Assembly: GCA_003212315.1 (NCBI GenBank)
Contig: QCQB01000018.1
Coordinates: 1-39,769 of the forward strand
Direction of reading: 5' to 3'
Length of the DNA stretch: 39,769 bases
Source: SAR116 cluster bacterium AG-447-C21
GTDB taxonomy: Bacteria > Pseudomonadota > Alphaproteobacteria > Thalassobaculales > Thalassobaculaceae
Shown piece by piece: positions 33,509 through 39,769 of the stretch (its first letter is position 1; every line of letters begins with the position of its first letter). The notes beneath the pieces are model-generated. The model was not told the origin of the DNA, ran no database searches, and saw only the letters and a program-made list of their open reading frames with translations. Made by a program: the position numbers and the translations under genes.

Positions 33509-34618
33509 ATGACGGTAAGCCTGAAAGCACAAAACCACCTAATTTTAAATAAAGCGAGGCTACGTGTGACTTTACTCTCTGACTCTGCAGTTATCTTAAA
33601 ACAAGCACGAAAATTTGATCGTGTCGTTTTAGCTATAATCGCTCTGACATTCGTTTTGGTAATTTTAAATTTTGACCAAGCGAAGGCTTCATTAATTTTC
33701 ACCCTCGATGCGCTGGTTGGGATCTCTGGTTTTTTACTCTTGTCTGTTAGCGCGGCGGCTTTTGCAAAAGCGACTGGATTAGATCAACAAATTGCTGGGG
33801 TTTTCTCAGGGAACCCAATCAAAGCAATCCTAGCGGCAGCAATATTTGGAGCTATTTCCCCTTTTTGTTCCTGCGGCGTGGTGCCAATAATAGCAGGTTT
33901 ACTTCTTGCCGGAGTGCCGTTAGCCCCTGTAATGGCCTTCTGGCTAGCATCTCCTTTAATGGACCCACAAATATTTTTCCTGATGTTGCCCGTTTTTGGT
34001 GTAGCATTCACGCTTACAAAACTATTATCTGCAATTTTAATTGGAGCCTCAGCTGGTCTCATTTTGCATGGATTTAATTCTCATAGATTATTACAAGATC
34101 CATTATTAATTAAATCCGTGGGTTGCGGTTCAGACACCTGCGGAGCTAATAAGTCATTGGAGCAAACATCCATAATTTGGCAATTTTGGAAGGAGGTGGA
34201 GCGACGTGAGTTTTTTATCAACGAAGCTTGGTTGACTGGTTGGTTCCTTTTGCGTTGGCTAACCTTAGCATTCATACTAGAGAGTTTGATGGTCACCTAC
34301 ATTCCCGCCGAAGAAATAGGCCGCTATTTAGGCGGAACCGCATTGTGGGCTATACCGGGTTCTGTGTTGCTGGGGATACCAGCATATTTAAATGGATTTG
34401 CAGCTATCCCCACTGTGGGTGGCTTAGTAAACTTGGGGATGGCGCCGGGTGCAGCTATGGGTTTTATGATTGCAGGTGGAGTAACTAGCATACCTGCTGC
34501 AATGGCTGTTTTTGCACTTGTAAAAAAACCAGTTTTCTTGGTTTATATTTCATGGGGCTTATTGGGATCTTTAGGAACCGCCTACTTTTTTCAAGTATTA
34601 AGCACTTTGACAGTTTAG
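33509..34618 (+). CDS. YraQ/ArsP-like permease (SO_0444-type)
   Basis: A polytopic inner-membrane permease of 369 residues with two related halves. The first half contains the hallmark SPFCSCGVVPI and LASPLMDPQIF; the second has the matching GIPAYLNGFAAIPTVGGL and AGGVTSIPAAMAVF blocks. A cysteine-containing polar loop between them (VGCGSDTCGANKS) may bind thiophilic metal or metalloid. Relatives export organoarsenicals or are linked to metal/metalloid efflux. No ArsR-type regulator is adjacent; cysE lies 33 bp downstream. The exact substrate cannot be stated. Confidence 0.86.
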   Translation: MTVSLKAQNHLILNKARLRVTLLSDSAVILKQARKFDRVVLAIIALTFVLVILNFDQAKASLIFTLDALVGISGFLLLSVSAAAFAKATGLDQQIAGVFSGNPIKAILAAAIFGAISPFCSCGVVPIIAGLLLAGVPLAPVMAFWLASPLMDPQIFFLMLPVFGVAFTLTKLLSAILIGASAGLILHGFNSHRLLQDPLLIKSVGCGSDTCGANKSLEQTSIIWQFWKEVERREFFINEAWLTGWFLLRWLTLAFILESLMVTYIPAEEIGRYLGGTALWAIPGSVLLGIPAYLNGFAAIPTVGGLVNLGMAPGAAMGFMIAGGVTSIPAAMAVFALVKKPVFLVYISWGLLGSLGTAYFFQVLSTLTV

Positions 34619-34651
34619 TTTTAAGAAAAATTTGAACAATTTGAATTATAA

Positions 34652-35464
34652 ATGGTTGAACAAATGACATACACGAAGGTAGAGGCAAAAAATACTGTAG
34701 ATCCAATCTGGCGGGCTATGCGTCGGGATGCAGAGCATTGGCTTGTTGAGGAGACTGCGCTTGCAAGCTGGTTGCAAACAGCTGTGTTAGAACAAGACTC
34801 ATTTCAAACGGCACTGGCTTTTCTGCTATCTGCAAAGCTTGGATCTTCCGAAATAAATCCATTGTCTCTCTATCAGATATTATATGAGCCAATCAGCCAA
34901 GACCTGGATATAATAGCGTCAGCACGCGCCGATTTGTCAGCTACCTACGAAAGAGACCCCGCCTGTAACAGTTATCTCGAACCGTTTATTTTCTACAAAG
35001 GCTATCAAGCCGTCCAAGCCTATCGAATTGCACACTGGATGTGGCATCAAGGCCGCAAGACGCTCGCACAGTATATACAAAGTAGAGTGTCCGAGACGTT
35101 TCAAGTCGATATCCATCCTGCAGCCAAAATTGGAAAGGGTATTATGCTGGATCATGCTACAGGCGTAGTTATTGGAGAAACAGCCATTTTGGGAGATAGT
35201 GTATCATTACTGCATGGGGTCACTCTAGGAGGGACCGGTAAAGATAGAGGAGATAGACATCCCAAAATTGGAACTGGAACAATGATCGGCGCGGGAGCTG
35301 CCGTACTAGGAAATATCACCGTTGGCAACTGTTGCAGAATAGGTGCAGGAAGCGTTGTTGTGAAAGATGTACCCAATAATACCTCAGTGGCAGGTATTCC
35401 AGCAACAGAAATTGGAGAGTCCCTCTGTGATCAACCCGCAATGTCCATGGACCAGAAATTCTAA
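34652..35464 (+). CDS. cysE: Serine O-acetyltransferase
   Basis: Acetylates serine with acetyl-CoA, the committing step of cysteine synthesis. The N-terminal helical domain (about residues 1-150) carries AMRRDAEHW and the FYKGYQAVQAYRIAHW block; the C-terminal left-handed beta-helix has hexapeptide repeats with the active-site DHATGVVIGET and LLHGVTLGGTGK histidines. Length 270 residues is normal. It is probably cotranscribed with the permease. Its stop lies 8 bp from that of the CaiB-like gene on the opposite strand. Confidence 0.96.
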   Translation: MVEQMTYTKVEAKNTVDPIWRAMRRDAEHWLVEETALASWLQTAVLEQDSFQTALAFLLSAKLGSSEINPLSLYQILYEPISQDLDIIASARADLSATYERDPACNSYLEPFIFYKGYQAVQAYRIAHWMWHQGRKTLAQYIQSRVSETFQVDIHPAAKIGKGIMLDHATGVVIGETAILGDSVSLLHGVTLGGTGKDRGDRHPKIGTGTMIGAGAAVLGNITVGNCCRIGAGSVVVKDVPNNTSVAGIPATEIGESLCDQPAMSMDQKF

Positions 35465-35472
35465 ACTCGGCC

Positions 35473-36657
35473 TCAAACAGCCCTAGCTTTTTTCATACTC
35501 TCAATTTGCTCATCTGTATAATTCAAGTCCTTTAGAATAGAGTATGTGTGCTCCCCTAGAGTAGCCGTTGGCTTTCTAATGGAACCTGGTGTTCTCGACA
35601 GCTTTACTGGAGTAGTGGTAACCGGAATTGGCTTATCAAGCCCCGGGAAATCCATATCCTGCAAAAAGTCCATCGCCTTAATATGTGGATCCTCTAAAAC
35701 CTGTTTTGCGCTGAGAACAGGACCGCAGGGAATTCGGGCCTCATCCAATGCATCAAGAACTTCTTTTGTTGTCATATCTTTACACCACATCTGCATGCGG
35801 GCACTCAAAAGTTCTCCATTTTCACCACGGTCCATGTCTGTTGCGAAACGCGGGTCATTCAGCCAACTCTCTTCTCCCATAAGGTTTGCCCATCTCTCAA
35901 AAAGAGGTTGGCCAACAACTTGAACCATAACAGCGCCATCAGTAGTTTTAAATACATCACTTGGCCCTGCACTATAGCCTCGATTACCATAGGCTGGGCG
36001 ATCTATAGATTTTAGTGCTTCTTCTGCTATCAAGGAAATATTAAAGGCCATTACCGTTCTAGTCAGCGCACCCTCTACTAACTGTCCCTTTCCCGTCTTT
36101 TCTCTATCTAGCAAAGCCGACATCGTTCCAAAGGCTGCCATTGTCGCCGTACCAAAGTCTGCAAATGGCACAAAAGATTTCATAGGATCTCCGGGATGAC
36201 CGCCCATATAAGTAGCCCCTGCCAATGCTTGTGCTACACCATCAAAACCAACGCGCTCGCTGTATGGTCCGCCGTTCCCATATGCGGTAACAGTCGTAAG
36301 AATAATATCCGGTTTGATCGCTTTCAAACTATCATAATCAATACCCATTGCTTTTAACGTTGGCTGTGGCAGGTTAGCTATTACTACGTCGGCCGTTTCA
36401 ACAAGCTTGCGAACAACTTCCCGTCCCTCAGGTTTCATAGGATTAAGTGTAAGAGACATTTTATTCCGATTCAAAGCCAGAAAAAGCGGTCCTTCGCCAC
36501 TTTCAGCGACCGGAACCAGATACCTATCTTCACTTCCAGCGAGCTTATCTATTCTAATAACCTCAGCTCCCATATCACCCAAAAGCATTCCACAAAAGGG
36601 ACCTGCAATGTATCTTCCAAAATCGAGAACACGTACACCGTCTAAAACACCAGCCAT
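35473..36657 (-). CDS. CaiB/BaiF family III CoA-transferase
   Basis: Transfers CoA between organic acids, typically activating a carboxylate with succinyl-CoA or a similar donor. The likely catalytic aspartate is D167 in PFADFGTATMAAFG; the N-terminal LDFGRYIAGPFCGMLLGDMGAEVI block is diagnostic, as is NRNKMSLTLN. Length is 394 residues from ATG 36657, preferred over the upstream start at 36699 because GGAG is about eight bases before it. It begins a mixed-strand cluster with a sulfatase and two dioxygenases, suggesting organic-acid catabolism (inference). Confidence 0.93.
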   Translation of the reverse strand: MAGVLDGVRVLDFGRYIAGPFCGMLLGDMGAEVIRIDKLAGSEDRYLVPVAESGEGPLFLALNRNKMSLTLNPMKPEGREVVRKLVETADVVIANLPQPTLKAMGIDYDSLKAIKPDIILTTVTAYGNGGPYSERVGFDGVAQALAGATYMGGHPGDPMKSFVPFADFGTATMAAFGTMSALLDREKTGKGQLVEGALTRTVMAFNISLIAEEALKSIDRPAYGNRGYSAGPSDVFKTTDGAVMVQVVGQPLFERWANLMGEESWLNDPRFATDMDRGENGELLSARMQMWCKDMTTKEVLDALDEARIPCGPVLSAKQVLEDPHIKAMDFLQDMDFPGLDKPIPVTTTPVKLSRTPGSIRKPTATLGEHTYSILKDLNYTDEQIESMKKARAV

Positions 36658-36858
36658 TGATATACTCCAATAAAAAATATATTTCTCGTTGCCCCACAAA
36701 AAAATAAGAGTGCCTTCAGAGGCAGGTTTCTTTGTTGTTCAATTCCATAAACTATCCTAAAAACAATAGCATAAGCATCGCCTGTCAGATCAACAAGATA
36801 ACCATACTAATAATTTGAGTACCTCATATCCGATGGAAAATACTCTTTTTGTTAAATG

Positions 36859-36864
36859 TATAAT
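36859..36864 (+). promoter_or_regulatory. Possible -10 element for the sulfatase gene
   Basis: A perfect TATAAT with no convincing -35 at 16-18 bases. It would give a leader of about 20 bases. Weak evidence. Confidence 0.25.
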
Positions 36865-36891
36865 TATTCATAAAATAAAGGGCCGATAAAG

Positions 36892-38349
36892 ATGACTTCA
36901 AACAATCCCAACCTCCTGATTATTATGTCTGATGAACATCAAACCGGAGCGATGGGTTGTGCCGGCCATCCCATAGTCAAAACACCTAATCTTGATACCT
37001 TAGCAAAAAATGGGACTCAGTTTACGAACGCATACACTCCTTCACCTATATGTGTTCCTGCCAGGGCAGCTTTTGCAACAGGCCATTACACACACCAAAC
37101 CGGTTACTGGTGCAATGCCCACCCCTACGATGGGAGAATAAAAGGCTGGACACATAGGCTTCAGGAAAATAACACCCCCGTACTCTCGATAGGAAAACTT
37201 CATTACAGGGACGAAGCGGATCCCACTGGTTTTGACACACAAATCGCACCTATGCATGTAGTCGACGGTATTGGAGATATCATGGGTGCAGTGCGCGATA
37301 AACTTCCACCCCGGCCAAAAACCAGCTCACTGGCCGAAAGAATTGGCCCAGGAAACTCTTCTTACATAGAATATGACAACCAGATAACTATGGAAGCAGA
37401 AAAATGGCTCAAGGAGCATGCGAGGAAACAAAAACGTTCATGGGTACTTTTTGTATCATTGGTTTGCCCACATTTCCCATTAATCTCGCCACCAGAATTC
37501 TTTGACCTCTATCCACCCAAGACTATGCCCCTGCCAAGGGATCATCCTGAAACTGGAATTGAACGCCATCCATGGATTGATGCCCAAGCTAAATGCCAAC
37601 TGTATGATCAATTTTTTACCGACGAAACCCGCCAGATCGCCATCTCCTCCTATTTTGGCCTATGTACATTCCTCGATCATAATATAGGTAAGATTTTGCG
37701 CGCCCTGAACAGCTCTGGGGAATCTTCAAAAACCCGAGTTATTTACACAAGCGACCATGGTGATAACCTTGGTGCGCGTGGCCTTTGGGGCAAATCAAAC
37801 ATGTATGAAGAGTCCGTGGGTATACCTTTGATAACTGCGGGTCCTGATATTCCAAAGTCAAAAAAAATTAAAACCCCAGTCTCATTGCTAGATTTTTATC
37901 CGACTATTCTGGATGCCGCGGGGATAGAACCCAATAAAGATGATAAAGCGCGCCCGGGAAAATCTTTATGGAAAATTGCTGATCAGAATGACGATAATGG
38001 AAGAGTTGTGTTTAGTGAATACCATGCTGTGGGTGCAGCAACAGGATGCTTTATGATACGAAAGCGAAATTTCAAATATGTATATTACGTGGATTACCCT
38101 GCACAATTATTTGACCTTGAATCGGATCCCCTCGAACAAAACGATCTTATAAATGATCCATCGCACGTTGCTTTAATCAAACAATTTGAAAAAGAATTAC
38201 GACATATCTGTAACCCTGAATTAGTAGATCGGCGTGCAAAGAAGGATCAAGCAACACTGGTGGAGAAGCATGGAGGCAGAGATGCGGTCTTAAAAAGAGG
38301 CAGTTTCAATGGGACCCCTGCGCCAGGGGAAAAGGCTATATACGGCTAA
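36892..38349 (+). CDS. Type I sulfatase / alkaline-phosphatase superfamily hydrolase
   Basis: A 485-residue member of the sulfatase superfamily, hydrolysing a sulfate ester or possibly a phosphonate monoester. The N-terminal metal Asp pair position is IIMSDEHQ (D14), and the modification site is C54 in CVPARAAFATG, matching C-x-P-x-R, so it needs conversion to formylglycine. Later metal ligands are in YTSDHGDNLG. No signal peptide is seen, so a cytoplasmic enzyme is likely, as for choline-sulfatase-like members. AAGGG lies before ATG 36892. No formylglycine-generating enzyme gene is in the window. Confidence 0.9.
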   Translation: MTSNNPNLLIIMSDEHQTGAMGCAGHPIVKTPNLDTLAKNGTQFTNAYTPSPICVPARAAFATGHYTHQTGYWCNAHPYDGRIKGWTHRLQENNTPVLSIGKLHYRDEADPTGFDTQIAPMHVVDGIGDIMGAVRDKLPPRPKTSSLAERIGPGNSSYIEYDNQITMEAEKWLKEHARKQKRSWVLFVSLVCPHFPLISPPEFFDLYPPKTMPLPRDHPETGIERHPWIDAQAKCQLYDQFFTDETRQIAISSYFGLCTFLDHNIGKILRALNSSGESSKTRVIYTSDHGDNLGARGLWGKSNMYEESVGIPLITAGPDIPKSKKIKTPVSLLDFYPTILDAAGIEPNKDDKARPGKSLWKIADQNDDNGRVVFSEYHAVGAATGCFMIRKRNFKYVYYVDYPAQLFDLESDPLEQNDLINDPSHVALIKQFEKELRHICNPELVDRRAKKDQATLVEKHGGRDAVLKRGSFNGTPAPGEKAIYG

Positions 38350-38427
38350 GTTATCTTTTAAGGGAGAAAGAATACAGGTTCCGGTTATATATTGATAAGC
38401 ACTTCCTGAAATCGAAAAACGACTAGT

Positions 38428-39270
38428 CTAAAAGGGTTTATCGCCTCGAACGAGAGCCCGATATAACATGCGGTGCTGGCTATGATCGTAATCAAAACCT
38501 GCCTTGTGCATCGAAGACCTATTATCAATAATAAGCATATCACCCAATCTATATTCATGGATATATGTGAACTCAGGTCGAATTGCTTCTTCAAGTAATT
38601 CCGCCAGGAAATTCTGGGTTTCTTGGGATTCCATACCAATTATATTTTCTGTTTTTGCTTTGTGAAACCAAATCGACCGAGTTCCTCGTTCCGGATGCGT
38701 TCTAACGAGGGGATGTATCATCGGTGGAGTACCTGCTTCCTTTTGCTCCTTAACAATATCTAAATTGCCCGTTGCAGCGCGAGCACTGCTTATAAGCGTA
38801 TTGGCGGTTTTCATCCGATCAATTTTGATTTTCCAATCGTCCGACAATGCTGAATACGCTTCTCTCATATTACATAGGGCGGTCCCACCGCCAGTATCTG
38901 GCAATGCTACAGGATAAAGTGCGGTAAATTTAGGTGGGTATTCTTGATTGGTGTGATCTGTATGCCAGGTGGCATTATTAGCTATTTTTGCTGGTTTTCC
39001 AGCGCTGTCTACATGGCGATTTGATAAAATACTAACCATAGGTACACCCTCGGCGATATAACGCCGATTTTGATCTTCCATCAATTCTCCAAAGAGGCTT
39101 GCTGCTTTCATGAATTCTTCAGCTGAAAAGCTCTGCTCACGGATCACCAACGCTACATTGTCTAGAAGAGCATTATAAAGCTCTTTTTTCATTTCTTCAG
39201 AAACCGGTTTATTAAGGTTTACTCCGGTTACCTCTGCGCCGATATATTTATTTATCTTTTTTATTTTCAT
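38428..39270 (-). CDS. TauD/TfdA-family Fe(II)/2-oxoglutarate dioxygenase (copy 2)
   Basis: A 280-residue dioxygenase with the iron triad H103, D105 (TWHTDHT) and H255 (SSMHKAG) and the 2-oxoglutarate arginine R271 (LYRALV). The N-terminus GAEVTGVNLNKPVSEE is standard for the family. It lies downstream of the third dioxygenase by 25 bp on the same strand and is presumably cotranscribed with it. Similarity to copy 1 is limited to the family motifs, so this is not a recent tandem duplication of that gene. Substrate is open: taurine, alkyl sulfates, trimethyllysine-like betaines and aryloxy acids are all known in the family. Confidence 0.92.
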   Translation of the reverse strand: MKIKKINKYIGAEVTGVNLNKPVSEEMKKELYNALLDNVALVIREQSFSAEEFMKAASLFGELMEDQNRRYIAEGVPMVSILSNRHVDSAGKPAKIANNATWHTDHTNQEYPPKFTALYPVALPDTGGGTALCNMREAYSALSDDWKIKIDRMKTANTLISSARAATGNLDIVKEQKEAGTPPMIHPLVRTHPERGTRSIWFHKAKTENIIGMESQETQNFLAELLEEAIRPEFTYIHEYRLGDMLIIDNRSSMHKAGFDYDHSQHRMLYRALVRGDKPF

Positions 39271-39295
39271 ATTAGACTCACAGATCCATCTTTAT

Positions 39296-39769
39296 TCAAT
39301 TATGAGGGGCAGCCTGCTCTACTGTGGGACCGTCACCGGCTATGGTTGTTCGTCTCATATCACGGGGCTCATTATGAGGAAACGGCCTCGCCCGGTGCAT
39401 AGTTTGTCGATTATCCCACATAACCAAATCGCCTTTGGACCATTTATGGGCATATACAAAGTCTCTTTGAGTGGCATGATCCATCAAATCTCTTAATAAA
39501 AGACGTGCCTCTGGAATAGAGAGACTATCTATCAGACCCGCATGTGAGGAAAGATATAGTGATTTTCGGCCTGTCCCCGCATGTTGTCGTACTAAGCGCT
39601 GACGCACAGGAGCGAACCGAGCACGCTCCTCCTCAGTAAAATCAGTAAATCCAACTAATTGTCGCGAAAACATTTGAGAATGCTGACAGACATAATCATT
39701 GATTTCTAATTTTAAATCTTTCTCAAGCTCATCATACGCATTCGGCATATATGCAAACTCTGTATCCCC
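39296..39769 (-). CDS. TauD/TfdA-family dioxygenase (copy 3), 5' part beyond the window
   Basis: The C-terminal 157 residues of a third dioxygenase. The frame continues to the window edge, and the residues GDTEFAYMPNAYDEL at the edge match the usual TauD segment after the HxD motif, so ATG 39748 is internal, not a start. The distal iron His is in DNRQTMHRA and the 2-oxoglutarate Arg in DMRRTTI. The HxD pair lies in the missing part. It reads into copy 2 with 25 bp between, so the two should be in one transcript. Confidence 0.9.
   Translation of the reverse strand, partial: GDTEFAYMPNAYDELEKDLKLEINDYVCQHSQMFSRQLVGFTDFTEEERARFAPVRQRLVRQHAGTGRKSLYLSSHAGLIDSLSIPEARLLLRDLMDHATQRDFVYAHKWSKGDLVMWDNRQTMHRARPFPHNEPRDMRRTTIAGDGPTVEQAAPHN

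Noticed and set aside
35546..35923. Plus-strand open frame of 125 codons inside the CaiB-like gene
   Set aside because: It is antisense to a well-conserved CoA-transferase and its composition is that of a shadow frame.
36711..36724. TGCCT/AGGCA hairpin as a terminator or operator
   Set aside because: The five-pair stem lies upstream of both flanking genes, has no U run and is within chance expectation.
1..39769. CRISPR arrays, tRNAs, insertion sequences, prophage or attachment sites
   Set aside because: No regularly spaced repeats, cloverleaf-like segments, transposase or integrase frames were seen in any spacer.

Overview
The window looks like chromosomal DNA of an AT-rich, free-living alphaproteobacterium, probably of the Rhodospirillales/SAR116-like marine type. 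This is an inference from gene content and gene order; I could not run a search. Supporting blocks are a HIG1-like twin-membrane protein, PduO adenosyltransferase, etfB, etfA and hbd; argH, a small LptM-like lipoprotein and lysA, with tlpA divergent; an MJ0042/DUF3426 protein divergent from ftsEX-ydcF; chorismate mutase, hisC and tyrA convergent with a DUF2125 gene; and SRP RNA, dnaX, ybaB and recR convergent with gloB. Coding density is high, no gene-free stretch reaches 300 bp, and I see no tRNA, IS element, prophage or CRISPR array.

Layout. 1-5264 (+): the end of an M3 oligopeptidase, a D-cysteine desulfhydrase/ACC-deaminase-like PLP enzyme, an EamA exporter, a small ABM-domain protein and an AarF/UbiB-type kinase. 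5323-9940 (-): ftsE, ftsX, ydcF and then a B12-dependent ribonucleotide reductase. 10138-14362: DUF3426 protein (+), lysA, lptM-like and argH (-), tlpA (+). 14420-18227 (-): twin-membrane protein, cobalamin adenosyltransferase, ETF, 3-hydroxybutyryl-CoA dehydrogenase and a 76-residue unknown. 18402-20857: a Nudix hydrolase (+) convergent with an rraA-tauD pair (-). 21034-26852: DUF2125 protein (+), then the chorismate mutase-hisC-tyrA operon preceded by a methyltransferase and an enolase-superfamily gene (-). 26958-30493: gloB (+) facing recR, ybaB, dnaX and 4.5S RNA (-). 30677-32352 (-): marR-emrA without emrB. 32496-35464 (+): aldo/keto reductase, a YraQ/ArsP-like permease and cysE. 35473-39769: a catabolic cluster of CoA-transferase, sulfatase and two Fe(II)/2-oxoglutarate dioxygenases, the last cut by the window end.

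How the genes fit together. Most are housekeeping: cell division and septal peptidoglycan control (ftsEX), B12-dependent dNTP synthesis supported by a cobalamin adenosyltransferase, arginine, lysine, tyrosine, histidine and cysteine synthesis, clamp loading and recombination repair, and methylglyoxal detoxification. Accessory catabolic genes (three TauD-family dioxygenases, RraA-like, CaiB, sulfatase, enolase superfamily) suggest use of dissolved organic acids and organosulfur compounds.

The strongest unusual signals are a ten-A run inside dnaX with stops just beyond it in both other frames, a chorismate mutase fused to a PDT-like domain that seems to lack its catalytic motif, an emrA without emrB, two promoters placed so that the downstream mRNAs would be leaderless, and the dioxygenase/sulfatase cluster. 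I see no clearly new multi-gene defence or mobile system.
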